A stretch of 64,000 nucleotides of DNA from Marinobacter nauticus (GTDB lineage: Bacteria; Pseudomonadota; Gammaproteobacteria; Enterobacterales; Shewanellaceae), in assembly GCF_019801015.1 (NCBI RefSeq), contig NZ_JAHVJZ010000005.1, positions 372,001 through 436,000 on the forward strand, read 5' to 3'. A model generated the notes under the pieces. That model did not search any database. It had not been told where the DNA came from and saw only the letters and a list, made by a program, of their open reading frames with translations. Made by a program: the position numbers and the translations under genes. Shown here piece by piece: positions 8,403 to 19,735 of this stretch. Each line of letters starts with the position of its first letter. Position 1 is the stretch's first letter.

Positions 8403-9005
8403 TTATCCCACCAGCAGAAGCTTCAGGCCGATGCCCCACATCAGGGCCCAGACCAGCAGGTCGATGCCGCGCCACACCGCCGGACGGGCCAGTACCGGAG
8501 CCAGCCGCGCCGCCCCCAGGCTTAACCCGAAAAACCACAGGGTGGAGGCAGTAACCGTACCGGCAAAGAAGAACCAGCGCTCATCACCGAACTGCGCCCC
8601 GATGGAGCCCAGCAGTACCAGCGCATCCAGGTACACGTGCGGGTTCAGCAGCGTCACTGCCAGGGTCGCAATGATCACCGCCTTACGGCCACCGAGGGCT
8701 TCCCCTTTGGCTTCCATCTGGCTGCCTTTGATGGCCCGCTTCAATGAAGAGAGGCCAAACAACAGCAGGAAGGCACCGCCGCCATACCGGGCGATGGACA
8801 TCAATAACTCACTTTCGCTGATGATGGCGCCGACGCCCGCCACACCAAGGCCGATCAGCACCGCATCGCACACCAGGCAGATCAGTGCCACCAGCACATG
8901 ATGATGGCGCTTCAGGGCCTGGCTGAGCACAAACGCACCCTGGGCGCCAATCGCCATAATCAGCGCTGCGCCAATACCTAAACCATTTACAAACGCCGTA
9001 ACCAT
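8403..9005 (-). CDS. argO: LysE/ArgO-type amino-acid exporter
   Basis: A 200-residue inner-membrane protein of the LysE superfamily with six hydrophobic segments. The signature GAQGAFVLSQALKRHH in the first helix-loop and TLLNPHVYLDALVLLG in the centre are the ArgO/LysE conserved regions. ArgO exports arginine (and canavanine) in E. coli. It is divergent from the neighbouring argP, the LysR regulator that activates argO in E. coli, which supports the arginine/lysine export assignment over other LysE members. The 111-base intergenic region is AT-rich, unlike the rest of the window. Confidence 0.92.
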   Translation of the reverse strand: MVTAFVNGLGIGAALIMAIGAQGAFVLSQALKRHHHVLVALICLVCDAVLIGLGVAGVGAIISESELLMSIARYGGGAFLLLFGLSSLKRAIKGSQMEAKGEALGGRKAVIIATLAVTLLNPHVYLDALVLLGSIGAQFGDERWFFFAGTVTASTLWFFGLSLGAARLAPVLARPAVWRGIDLLVWALMWGIGLKLLLVG

Positions 9006-9057
9006 CGTGCTCTCCCCTAAATTGATGCGGGGAGTGTAGGGTTGCGACAGGACAGAG

Positions 9058-9104
9058 AAAATCTAATAATCCTTAATCGATATTAAATATTTTAATTAAC
9101 AAAT
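9058..9104. promoter_or_regulatory. AT-rich argO/argP intergenic control region
   Basis: This stretch is strongly AT-rich (runs such as TTAATCGATATTAAATATTTTAATTAAC) in an otherwise GC-rich window and lies between the divergent argO and argP starts. Known ArgP sites have T-N11-A spacing in AT-rich DNA and lie upstream of argO, so it is a likely ArgP site plus promoters. No exact site is defined. Confidence 0.45.
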
Positions 9105-9116
9105 CAAAGGTGCGTC

Positions 9117-10001
9117 ATGCTGGATTACAAGCAGCTCAATGCCCTTGCTGAAGTGGTCCGCCAGGGCAGTTTTGACAAGGCCGCGCGTAAGCTCAATCTG
9201 ACTCAGTCCGCGGTCTCCCAGCGGGTCAGCACCCTTGAGCAGCGCGTAGGCAGGCCGCTGCTGGTGCGGGCCAATCCGGTTCGCGCCACCGAAGCCGGGT
9301 TGCTGCTGTTACGACACCAACAACAGGTGGCCCTGATGGAGGCCAACCTGTCGGAAGCGCTGCTTACCGGCGAGCGCTCCTCCTTTGAGCGTATTGCCCT
9401 GGCGGTAAACGCCGACAGTCTGGCCACCTGGCTGCCGCAGGCGCTGCGGCGCCTGTTCACCGAACACCAGCTGTTGACCGAACTGATCGTGGAAGATGAG
9501 GACATCACCCTCAACCGGCTCAAGTCCGGTGAGGTGGCCGGTTGCATCTCCGCCACTGCCAAGCCCGTTCAGGGCTGCCGGACTCAGCCACTGGGCACCC
9601 TGCGCTATCGGATGGCGGCCTCTCCGGCGTTCGCTGAAACCTACTTCGCTGATGGGGTGAATGCCGCCACCCTGGCTCAGGCTCCGACGGTGGTCTACAG
9701 CCAACACGATGACCTGATGAGTCGCTTTCTGGCCCGCCACTATCCGGACCTCGGCCATCTGCCCCCTCACCATCAGGTGCCCTCGGCACAGGCGTTCGTC
9801 AATCTTGCCCTTCAGGGGATCACCTGGGCGCTGATACCGGAGATCCAATTGGCCCCCTATCAGGCCTCCGGCACGCTGCTGGCGATGGGCAAAGAACATC
9901 TCGACGTGCCGTTGTACTGGCACAGTTGGCGGCTGGAATCCCCCACCATGACCCGCCTGGCGTCGGTACTGATCCAGGAAGCCAGAACGCAGTTGCGCTG
10001 A
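9117..10001 (+). CDS. argP: LysR-type regulator ArgP
   Basis: A 294-residue LysR-family activator. Residues 4-62 form the winged helix-turn-helix (DKAARKLNLTQSAVSQRVSTLEQ), followed by the effector-binding domain. The stretch LAVNADSLATWLPQAL is nearly identical to the ArgP/IciA signature and separates it from other LysR proteins. In E. coli ArgP senses lysine and arginine and controls argO, dapB, lysA and others. AAAGG lies eight bases before the ATG. The divergent argO neighbour is the expected direct target; lysA and dapF elsewhere in this window could be further targets, which is speculation. Confidence 0.93.
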   Translation: MLDYKQLNALAEVVRQGSFDKAARKLNLTQSAVSQRVSTLEQRVGRPLLVRANPVRATEAGLLLLRHQQQVALMEANLSEALLTGERSSFERIALAVNADSLATWLPQALRRLFTEHQLLTELIVEDEDITLNRLKSGEVAGCISATAKPVQGCRTQPLGTLRYRMAASPAFAETYFADGVNAATLAQAPTVVYSQHDDLMSRFLARHYPDLGHLPPHHQVPSAQAFVNLALQGITWALIPEIQLAPYQASGTLLAMGKEHLDVPLYWHSWRLESPTMTRLASVLIQEARTQLR

Positions 10002-10102
10002 CTGGCTCCGGCGCCGACTGACGCCCTGCCATCAATTCAGGTGGCAAGCCCGCCACAACCTGCCACCCTTACCTTCAGGGAGCGAATAATGAGGGGAATG
10101 TC

Positions 10103-10639
10103 ATGCGGTTACCGGCCACCATTCTGGCGTTGGCACTGCTGGCGCTGCCAGCCCGTGCCGACTGGGACTTCAGCGCGATCAACCAGGGCAACTGGTACCT
10201 GGGCACCCAGGTGAACTACGGCTGGGTCGACACCAACTTTGGCGATGCCAACCCGGTTGCCCTGCATTTTCTCGGCGGCTATCAATTTAACCCCTATATC
10301 GGGGTGGAAGGGCGGATTGGTCTGGGAATGACGGACGATGAGACCGACGAAAACATCCACATCGAGATCGACTCATACTACGGCCTCTATCTGACCGGCA
10401 CGTTGCCGATGGGCGACTGGGTGAAGGTCTATGCCCTGGTGGGCGTGACTGACCTGTCCCTAGAGCAGGATCTGGACAGCCGCAGCGACACCTTCGGCAG
10501 TTCTGACCTGACCTACGGCATCGGGCTCAGTCTGTTGGCCACCGAACGCCTGGCCTTCACCATCGAAGCGGTGCAATGGCTGGATAAAGGGGAGTTTGAT
10601 GTCGCCGGAATGAGCCTGGGTCTGCGTTACGACTTTTGA
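10103..10639 (+). CDS. Small outer-membrane beta-barrel protein (copy 1)
   Basis: A 178-residue exported protein. Residues 1-19 are a signal peptide ending PARA. The mature part has alternating-residue strands, Gly-rich turns and ends in LGLRYDF with the C-terminal Phe typical of proteins inserted by the BAM complex. The length suits an eight-stranded OmpA/OmpW-type barrel. It shares FLGGYQFNPYIGVEGRIGLG and LTGTLPMGDWVKVYALVG with the next gene, so the two are tandem paralogues. A GAGGGGAA ribosome site precedes the ATG. Ligand and function are unknown. Confidence 0.8.
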   Translation: MRLPATILALALLALPARADWDFSAINQGNWYLGTQVNYGWVDTNFGDANPVALHFLGGYQFNPYIGVEGRIGLGMTDDETDENIHIEIDSYYGLYLTGTLPMGDWVKVYALVGVTDLSLEQDLDSRSDTFGSSDLTYGIGLSLLATERLAFTIEAVQWLDKGEFDVAGMSLGLRYDF

Positions 10640-10743
10640 ACTGCATTCCTTTGATCGCGCACAAGTAATTGAGAGATCGGCCCTGGTCAGAGAGTGACCA
10701 ATTGCGCACCATGTGATCAGTTTTACCTCACATGGAAGTCATT

Positions 10744-11268
10744 ATGAAAACCCCCCTTCTCTCCCTCGCCCTGGGCGCTGCCCTGATGGCTGCGCCTGCT
10801 GCCGCCAATCTGGATCAGGGTTCGCCCTACCTCGGTGGCCAAATCAATTACCTGGACGTGGACACCGGTTTAGGCAGCGTCAACCCCATCGGCCTGACGC
10901 TGCTGGGCGGTTACCAGTTCAGCCCTTACCTGGGACTGGAAGCGCGCATTGGCTTTGGCCTGAGCGACGATGACCTCTTTTTCGAGGAGATCCCCATCGG
11001 CCTGGAACTGGACACCTACTACGCCGGCTATCTGGTGGGCACCCTGCCGATGAGCGACTGGGTCAGCGTCTACGCGATGCTGGGCTTTGCCGACGCGGAG
11101 CTGACCGCCAGCGCCCTCGATCAAAATGAAAGTGCCAGCGAAAACGATTTCAGCTACGGCATCGGCCTCAAGCTGGGCGGCACCGAGAACGCGGCCTTCA
11201 CGCTGGAGTACCTCTCTCTGGTTGAAGACCTCAACACCCTGAACCTGGGCTTCACCTACCGCTTCTGA
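10744..11268 (+). CDS. Small outer-membrane beta-barrel protein (copy 2)
   Basis: A 174-residue paralogue of the preceding gene with the same plan: signal peptide (MKTPLLSLALGAALMAAPAAA), GGYQFSPYLGLEARIGFGLS and LVGTLPMSDWVSVYAMLG strands, and a C-terminal LGFTYRF ending in Phe. ATG 10744 is chosen because GGAAG lies six bases upstream; an earlier in-frame ATG at 10732 would disrupt the signal peptide. The 104-base gap to copy 1 has no strong terminator, but contains GGTCAGAGAGTGACC, an inverted repeat that could be an operator or part of a promoter. A bidirectional terminator follows. Confidence 0.8.
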   Translation: MKTPLLSLALGAALMAAPAAANLDQGSPYLGGQINYLDVDTGLGSVNPIGLTLLGGYQFSPYLGLEARIGFGLSDDDLFFEEIPIGLELDTYYAGYLVGTLPMSDWVSVYAMLGFADAELTASALDQNESASENDFSYGIGLKLGGTENAAFTLEYLSLVEDLNTLNLGFTYRF

Positions 11269-11283
11269 GCGAGCCTCAGACAC

Positions 11284-11312
11284 AAAAAACCCGCCATGAC
11301 GGCGGGTTTTTT
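11284..11312. terminator. Bidirectional terminator between barrel gene and fadL
   Basis: A symmetric hairpin AAAAAACCCGCC / GGCGGGTTTTTT (11284-11295 with 11301-11312). It has T runs on both strands and serves the two convergent genes. Confidence 0.9.
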
Positions 11313-11326
11313 ATGAACGGCTTCGC

Positions 11327-12640
11327 TTACAGCTTGTAGCTCAGCTGTGCACCCGCCAGCCACACGCTGCCGGTCACTTCGCCGTTGTAGACAATTAAGT
11401 CACCGAGGCTTTCAGTGATCGGCGCATCACCCTGAGAGTGGATGTAGGTCAGAGCCAGATCCAGGTTGAGGCGGTCGCTGAAGGCGTAGCCCATACCGGT
11501 GCTGAACCACAGACGGTTGGAGTCCGGGATGCTCAGGGTGCGGTGCTCATCTTCTACGGCGGTCATGTCGTACGCCACACCGGCACGCACCAGCATCTTG
11601 TCGTTGATGCGGTAGTCGGTGCCCACAGCGAAGCGCCAGTTGTCCTCGAACTGCTCCTCTTTCACCAGATTGGTGGAACCGTCCGGGAACTCCGCCACCA
11701 GGTCATCAAACTTGCTCCACTGAGTCCAGTTGATGGAGGCAGAGACACGCCAGGCGTTGGTCAACTGATGGCTGGAAGCCAGTTCAGCGAACGCCGGCAG
11801 AGTCAGCGCCAGTTGACCCGGCTTGGCCAAGCCGGGCTTCAAATCGAAACCTGGCCCCATGGCATCACCTTCCAAGTTCAGCTCAACTTCAGAATGATAA
11901 GAGAAGCCAATGGTGTGGCCTTTGGCCGGCTGCCAGGTGGCACCCAGTTTATAACCCCAGGCGTAATCATCGCCAGACAGGTTCTTAATCTCGTCACCAG
12001 GCTGCAAGCCACCCAAACCGATAGTCCCCAGCAGCGGAGCGACGTCAGCGTCGGCCACCCAGCCCGGGGCGGTACCGCTGATGGCGCCATCGCCATACAC
12101 AAAGCGCACACCGGCACCCAGGCTCAGCTGTTCATTCACTTTGAACGCCAGGTTGGGGTTGAACTCGATGGTGGTGATTTCAGTGTTGCTGCCAAAGATC
12201 GCCGCCGCGTGGGTAGCGGGCAGTTCACTCTTCAGACCGTAGTTGGAGTTGATGGCCAGACCGTAGGCCCAGCGATCGCTCAGACGGTTGCTGTAGAAGA
12301 AGTTGGGCACCACAGCGTTCGGCACCAGGTCGTCTTCACTGGCGTCGATGGTGCGCATGCCAACGGTCATGTCCGGGTTCAGGTGGGGATGGGTAATGGT
12401 CCCATCGGCTGCCACGTCCGGAGCCACCAGAATGGCGCCCACGGAGAGCTGGCGACCTTCCAGCTGGGTCAACAATGCCGGGTTGCGGCCCTGAGCAGCA
12501 GCGTTGTCGGCGATGGCGGCTTCACCGGCAAAGGCACGACCCAAACCGGTGGCAGAGGTTTCCGCCAGTTGGAAACCCGCGGCATTGGCCTGACTGGCCA
12601 GCAGGCCAGCGATAACGCCAGACAGCAAACGGTACTTCAT
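11327..12640 (-). CDS. fadL: Long-chain fatty acid outer-membrane transporter FadL
   Basis: A 437-residue outer-membrane barrel of the FadL/TodX family that lets long-chain fatty acids diffuse laterally across the outer membrane. Residues 1-21 are the signal peptide (ASQANA), followed by the N-terminal hatch GFQLAETSATGLGRAFAGEAA and the conserved NPALLT segment. The protein ends in AGAQLSYKL. The open frame extends 23 codons further, but the ATG at 12640 has GGGGAAG upstream and begins the signal peptide. It is convergent with the barrel genes and appears to have its own promoter, with a FadR-like operator upstream. Confidence 0.93.
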   Translation of the reverse strand: MKYRLLSGVIAGLLASQANAAGFQLAETSATGLGRAFAGEAAIADNAAAQGRNPALLTQLEGRQLSVGAILVAPDVAADGTITHPHLNPDMTVGMRTIDASEDDLVPNAVVPNFFYSNRLSDRWAYGLAINSNYGLKSELPATHAAAIFGSNTEITTIEFNPNLAFKVNEQLSLGAGVRFVYGDGAISGTAPGWVADADVAPLLGTIGLGGLQPGDEIKNLSGDDYAWGYKLGATWQPAKGHTIGFSYHSEVELNLEGDAMGPGFDLKPGLAKPGQLALTLPAFAELASSHQLTNAWRVSASINWTQWSKFDDLVAEFPDGSTNLVKEEQFEDNWRFAVGTDYRINDKMLVRAGVAYDMTAVEDEHRTLSIPDSNRLWFSTGMGYAFSDRLNLDLALTYIHSQGDAPITESLGDLIVYNGEVTGSVWLAGAQLSYKL

Positions 12641-12763
12641 ACACTTCCCCATTCCAAAAATTGGCTTTTTTGTGATCCGCGCCATCATAGATTCGATCCC
12701 CAAAGACACAATGCCCTAACAACGATTCGGGGCATCCTGCTGTGGATCCGGCGCAAGGCGGGG

Positions 12764-12776
12764 GGTTGTACCAGAT
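12764..12776 (-). promoter_or_regulatory. Possible FadR operator upstream of fadL
   Basis: The minus strand reads ATCTGGTACAACC here, about 125 bases before the fadL start. It matches the left two thirds of the gammaproteobacterial FadR consensus (ATCTGGTACGACCAGAT as I recall it), but the right half is poor. fadL is a known FadR-repressed gene, so the site is plausible but not certain. Confidence 0.4.
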
Positions 12777-12893
12777 ATTAGAGTTGAAGCTCTAGCTTTT
12801 TTGAAAAAATTAGAGCGAACACTCGTAACATGAAAATATATCTCTTTGAAACAAAAGATATTTAATTCGGGGGTGAGTTAAGTGGTAGGAGGA

Positions 12894-12925
12894 GTGCCGG
12901 GCAGCATGATCCGCTGCTCCGGCAC
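12894..12925 (-). terminator. Hairpin downstream of leuD
   Basis: A long GC-rich imperfect stem (GTGCCGG..AGCAGC with GCTG.CCCGGCAC) lies 12 bases after the leuD stop. No T run follows, so it may be a transcript-stabilising or Rho-related end rather than an intrinsic terminator. Confidence 0.4.
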
Positions 12926-12936
12926 CCAAATCCGAT

Positions 12937-13539
12937 TCAGCGCCAGCGCGGAGCGGTAGCTTCAAACGCCTCAATATCGGGGATCCGGGCCAGTGTCTGA
13001 CCGATCGCGTCTTTGCCCTCCAGCAGATTCTGTCGGGCTGCGGCGTCCAGGCTGAAACCGTAACGTCGTCCCTGACCATCCCGCACTTCACAACGCTCCA
13101 GGTCCACCGTCAGGGAGACACCGGGCTGCGCCGCAACAGCGGCCATCAGTGCCTGCACGTCGGCGTCCGGCAGAATCACCGGCAACAGGCCATTGTTGAT
13201 GGCGTTCTGATAAAAGATGTCGGCAAAGCCGGGGGCAATAATGGCTCGGAAGCCGAAGTCCGCCAGTGCCCAGGGGGCGTGCTCACGACTGGAGCCGCAG
13301 CCAAAGTTCTCCCCGGCCAACAAAATGCTGGCCCCGGCAAACTCGGGACGGTTAAGGGCAAACTCCGGATTGGGCTCGACCCCGGCTTCATCCAGGTAGC
13401 GCCAGTCATGAAACAGGTGTACCCCAAAGCCCTCGCGGGTGACTTTGGCCAGAAACTGCTTAGGGATCAGTTGGTCAGTATCGATGTTGGCGTGATTTAA
13501 CGGCACCGCCACGCCCTGGTGTTGAGTAAACGCCTGCAT
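12937..13539 (-). CDS. leuD: 3-isopropylmalate dehydratase small subunit
   Basis: With LeuC this subunit isomerises 2-isopropylmalate to 3-isopropylmalate in leucine synthesis. The 200-residue product starts [30 protein letters not shown] and contains [17 protein letters not shown], the substrate-contacting loop of the aconitase swivel domain. ATG 13539 is chosen because GAGGAG sits eight bases upstream; a GTG three bases earlier is also in frame. The start overlaps the leuC stop (TGATG), so the two subunits are translationally coupled. It is the last gene of leuABCD. Confidence 0.96.
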   Translation of the reverse strand: MQAFTQHQGVAVPLNHANIDTDQLIPKQFLAKVTREGFGVHLFHDWRYLDEAGVEPNPEFALNRPEFAGASILLAGENFGCGSSREHAPWALADFGFRAIIAPGFADIFYQNAINNGLLPVILPDADVQALMAAVAAQPGVSLTVDLERCEVRDGQGRRYGFSLDAAARQNLLEGKDAIGQTLARIPDIEAFEATAPRWR

Positions 13540-14947
13540 CACTGGATCTCCTCAAACTGGCGAACGTCGGCAAAGTGGCCGGATACGGCGGCGGCAGCGG
13601 CCATGGCGGGGCTGACCAGATGAGTGCGGCTTCCGCGCCCCTGACGCCCTTCAAAGTTGCGATTGGAGGTGGAGGCGCAGCGCTGGCCAGCGGTCAGGCG
13701 ATCCTCATTCATCCCCAGGCACATGGAGCAACCCGGCAGACGCCATTCAAAGCCGGCATCGATAAACACCCGATCCAACCCTTCGGCTTCCGCCTGCGCC
13801 TTCACCTGATGGGAGCCCGGCACGACGATCGCCTGCACTCCGGCAGCCACCGATCGGCCTTTTGCCACTGCCGCTGCGGCACGCAGATCTTCAATACGTG
13901 AGTTGGTGCAGGAACCGATAAAGACCGCATCAATGGCCACGTCCGCCAGTGACTGGTTGGGCTCCAGCCCCATATAGGCTAAGGCTTTGATCGCCGCGCT
14001 TTGCTCAATGAGGTCCGCAAAGCTGCCCGGATCCGGAATGGCATCGCCCACCGCCATCACCTGGCCCGGGTTGGTGCCCCAGGTGACCTGGGGTGCGATG
14101 GCGGCAGCCTCCAGCACCACTTCAGCGTCAAACCGGGCATCCGCATCACTGTGCAGCGCGGCCCAGTCTGCCAAGGCTTCCTCCCATGCGGCCGCCTTCG
14201 GTGCATAGGGACGGCCCTTCAGATAATCGATGGTGGTCTGATCCGGCGCAATCAGGCCCGCTTTGGCGCCCAACTCAATGGCCATGTTGCAGACGGTCAT
14301 ACGCCCTTCCATCGAGAGTGCGCGAATCGCCTCACCACAAAACTCCACCACATAACCGGTGCCGCCGCCGTGCCCCACCTTACCAATGATGGCCAGTACG
14401 ATGTCCTTGGCCGTAATGCCCGGGCCGACCTGGCCGCGCACTTCAATTTTCATGGTCTTGGCCTGGCGCTGGCGCAGGGTTTGGGTGGCCAGCACATGCT
14501 CCACTTCCGAGGTGCCGATGCCAAAAGCCAACGCGCCAAACGCGCCGTGTGTGGCGGTGTGGGAATCGCCGCACACAATGGTGCTGCCGGGCAGAGTCAG
14601 GCCCTGCTCCGGCCCCATGACATGGACAATGCCCTGATTGGGATGGTGAATATCGAAAAGGGTGATACCGAACTCCTCACAGTTTTTCTGCAGGGTTTCG
14701 ACCTGAGTCCGGGCCAGTGCCGGCAGCGCTTCGATCGACGCGCTGGTGGTGGAGGTGTTGTGGTCCATGGTGGCAATGGTGCGGGCCGGATACCGAACCG
14801 GCCGCCCCGCCTGCCGCAGGCCATCAAACGCCTGGGGGGAGGTCACTTCATGCACCAGGTGGCGATCGATGTAGATCAGCGGGGTTTCCCCTTGTGCCGT
14901 GGCGATCTGATGACTGTGCCAGATCTTTTCATACAGGGTCTGGGCCA

Positions 14948-14948
<1 letters not shown>
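13539..14948 (-). CDS. leuC: 3-isopropylmalate dehydratase large subunit
   Basis: The 469-residue aconitase-type subunit carries the 4Fe-4S cluster. Visible are [41 protein letters not shown] with the first cluster Cys, and [10 protein letters not shown] with the other two (Cys in CSMC). This is the normal LeuC length and motif set. It overlaps leuB by one base (TGATG) and leuD by a few, forming a tightly coupled operon. The enzyme acts in the cytoplasm and requires LeuD for activity. Confidence 0.97.
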
Positions 14949-17595
<2,647 letters not shown>

Positions 17596-17646
17596 CCTTT
17601 CCTCCGTTCGTCGCTACACAGAACGCGGGCTTTTTGCTTATGGCAT

Positions 17647-17674
17647 AAAAAAACCCGCGCAGTCTGCGCGGGTT
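17647..17674 (-). terminator. leu operon attenuator (terminator hairpin)
   Basis: On the minus strand a perfect 9-bp stem AACCCGCGC/GCGCGGGTT (loop AGACT) is followed by seven T. It lies 22 bases after the leader peptide stop and about 50 before leuA, the right place for a transcription attenuator. High charged tRNA-Leu would allow this terminator to form. Confidence 0.85.
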
Positions 17675-17696
17675 AGAGTCTGTTGCTCGAGCTCTG

Positions 17697-17777
17697 TCAG
17701 CCAGCCACACTCTCTGATCCCACGCAGCGTCCTGCTAGGATTAGAGTTAGTAGGGTGTGGCGGGCGAAGTGCATCAT
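17697..17777 (-). CDS. leuL: leu operon leader peptide
   Basis: A 26-residue reading frame MMHFARHTLLTLILAGRCVG.. ending shortly before the attenuator hairpin. It contains four leucines within six codons plus Thr and Ile, and all four are the codon CTA, which is otherwise scarce in this GC-rich window (CTG dominates). That is the classic design of a leu leader in which stalling at Leu codons blocks terminator formation. The first ATG is at 17777 and a second directly follows; the ribosome site (AAGAGA) is weak. It could be read as part of a longer frame reaching 17903, but the attenuation context favours the short peptide. Confidence 0.8.
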   Translation of the reverse strand: MMHFARHTLLTLILAGRCVGSESVAG

Positions 17778-17816
17778 CAGTCTCTTTTGGTAATTCTTGC
17801 TGAAAAAGTCTCCTTC

Positions 17817-17845
17817 ATACTTGCGACCCCTCGCACATTTGTCAA
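17817..17845 (-). promoter_or_regulatory. Probable leuLABCD promoter
   Basis: The minus strand has a perfect TTGACA -35 box (17845-17840), a 17-base spacer and AAGTAT as -10 (17822-17817), 40 bases before the leader ATG. The -10 matches only half of consensus. Confidence 0.5.
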
Positions 17846-17965
17846 CCGCTTTTTGAACCAAATATAAACAGTGCGCACGGCTTGTGGTTTCCCGCTTGAT
17901 CACTCCCCGTGACCACGTTAGCCTCGCGATGTGATCAGGATGATAACGCGCATAGGATTGGTAAT

Positions 17966-19735
17966 TTGACGACCCGACTCAGGAGCTTACTGGGGCTTCT
18001 TCTACTTTGGCTGGGCCTGACGGTTCCCGCAGCAGCACGCTGGGGTGAGCCGCCTTCTCTGGATCCCGTCGCCGAAGCCGTCGTCAATATGGACACCGCT
18101 CAGGCGGCGGTGCTGGATGAGTACTGGTCCCGCTACTACAACCATGCCCCCGTCGAGTGGCAACTTCGCTGGCATATGCTTCGGTGTGAAGTGGCCCATC
18201 TGGAATCCGACGGCGAAGAGGTGTTCCGGCAACTGAGCGAAGGCGCAGCCCTGGCCGAATCCGCCGGCAACAAGGTGGCACCGGGATACATGGCCATGTG
18301 CGAAGGCAGCTACCGCTATTCCCAGGAGCGCTACACCGAAGCCGTTGACAGCTTTAACCAGGCCATCGAGATCGGCAACGAAACCAACGACTCGGCGCTG
18401 CTGAGCCTCGCCTACACTTCCCGGGCCGTCACCCAAACCGATCAGAACCAGCCCAGCCGTGCCATGGACGACCTGACCCTTGCCCTCCGGCACGCCGAAC
18501 TGATTGAAGAAGCCCCATGGATGTCGGTTTCACTGGCCCACATCTACTTCGTCTTCGGCCGCACCTTTTACTACCTCGAGAACTTTATCCGGGCGGATGA
18601 GGCGATCCAGCAGGCTCTGATCCTGGTGCCCGCAGAAGCGCCACTGGCCTGGTTTATCCGCTTTAACTACTCGGGCATTCTGGCCACTCAGGAGCGGCTG
18701 GATGAAGCCCAGGCCCAGATAGACAGCCTCAATGACAACCCGCCCCATTTCGGTAAATTTTACCGAGGCTACATTGACCTGTTCCGGGCGGATCTGCTGT
18801 TCCGCCTCAATCGCCCGGCAGAAGCCGTTCCCCTCGCTCGCCGCGCGGCCATGGACTTTGCCCGGGTCGACCAACTGGCGCCGTACGCCAAAGCGCTGAT
18901 CATCGAAGGCCAATCCAATGTGATGATGGGCGCCCGGGAGAGAGGCTGGGAAGCCATTCATCAGGCGCAGGAACTGCTTGGACAGATTGAAGACAGCCGT
19001 GGGGACTGGAGCTACCTGGCCAAAAGCTGGCGCTGGGCCGCCAAGTACCACCATGAAACCGGCAATGACCGCGAAGCCTATCTGGCGATGGAGCAGTACG
19101 CCGCAGTCCACACCCGATTTCTGCAGAAACAGCAAGCCTCTGAGCTGGCCCAACAGCAGCAGAAGCTGAGCAAAGAGGTGGATCGTCATCGTCAACGGCT
19201 GGCCAGCAGCAGCGAGGCACAGTTTCAGTTGCAGCAGTCGTTGCTGGTGTGGCGAGGCAGCACAGTGATACTGGGCCTGATCCTGATGAGCACCTTTATC
19301 TGGCGGTTCTGGCCGGTCACACAACAGCCCTCAGAGCCGTCCGCTCCGGAAGACTGGCGGGACCAACTGGCCGAAGCACTCAACGAATCGCGCCAAAATG
19401 AGCGCCCGATGGCGGTGATTCTGGCCCGGGATGCCAATCAGCCCATCAGCCGGATTCTGCCTCAGCTCAGACGCGACCTCAGGCCGGACGACCGGGTGCT
19501 CCAGCCGGAGCGCAACACCGCGCTGATGCTGTTGGATCAAGCGACGGATGGCGAGCTGGCCTGGCGACTGGCCTCGATGTCAGATCTTCTTCGCAGTGCC
19601 GGACGGACGGACGTGCTGCTGGCCAGAACCCGGGTGCACGGCTTTGACGATCCGGACTCCCTGCTGGCCCGGTTGGAATACGAGCTGATCAGCCAGAGCA
19701 TCCCCAATCGCAGCGAGCAGAAAGACCCGGTTTAA
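17966..19735 (+). CDS. TPR membrane protein with degenerate GGDEF-like C-terminus
   Basis: A 589-residue envelope protein with three parts. Residues 1-26 form a signal peptide ([21 protein letters not shown]). A large TPR-like helical region follows (e.g. [23 protein letters not shown]) and ends in a Gln-rich coiled coil. After a membrane segment ([15 protein letters not shown]), the last ~130 residues follow the diguanylate-cyclase fold pattern but lack GGDEF; QPERN stands at that site. It is therefore probably a non-catalytic signalling protein. The TTG at 17966 is chosen because AGGA lies eight bases upstream and it begins the signal peptide; a GTG at 17909 is the alternative. Its stop overlaps that of convergent recQ. 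Confidence 0.75.
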   Translation: MTTRLRSLLGLLLLWLGLTVPAAARWGEPPSLDPVAEAVVNMDTAQAAVLDEYWSRYYNHAPVEWQLRWHMLRCEVAHLESDGEEVFRQLSEGAALAESAGNKVAPGYMAMCEGSYRYSQERYTEAVDSFNQAIEIGNETNDSALLSLAYTSRAVTQTDQNQPSRAMDDLTLALRHAELIEEAPWMSVSLAHIYFVFGRTFYYLENFIRADEAIQQALILVPAEAPLAWFIRFNYSGILATQERLDEAQAQIDSLNDNPPHFGKFYRGYIDLFRADLLFRLNRPAEAVPLARRAAMDFARVDQLAPYAKALIIEGQSNVMMGARERGWEAIHQAQELLGQIEDSRGDWSYLAKSWRWAAKYHHETGNDREAYLAMEQYAAVHTRFLQKQQASELAQQQQKLSKEVDRHRQRLASSSEAQFQLQQSLLVWRGSTVILGLILMSTFIWRFWPVTQQPSEPSAPEDWRDQLAEALNESRQNERPMAVILARDANQPISRILPQLRRDLRPDDRVLQPERNTALMLLDQATDGELAWRLASMSDLLRSAGRTDVLLARTRVHGFDDPDSLLARLEYELISQSIPNRSEQKDPV

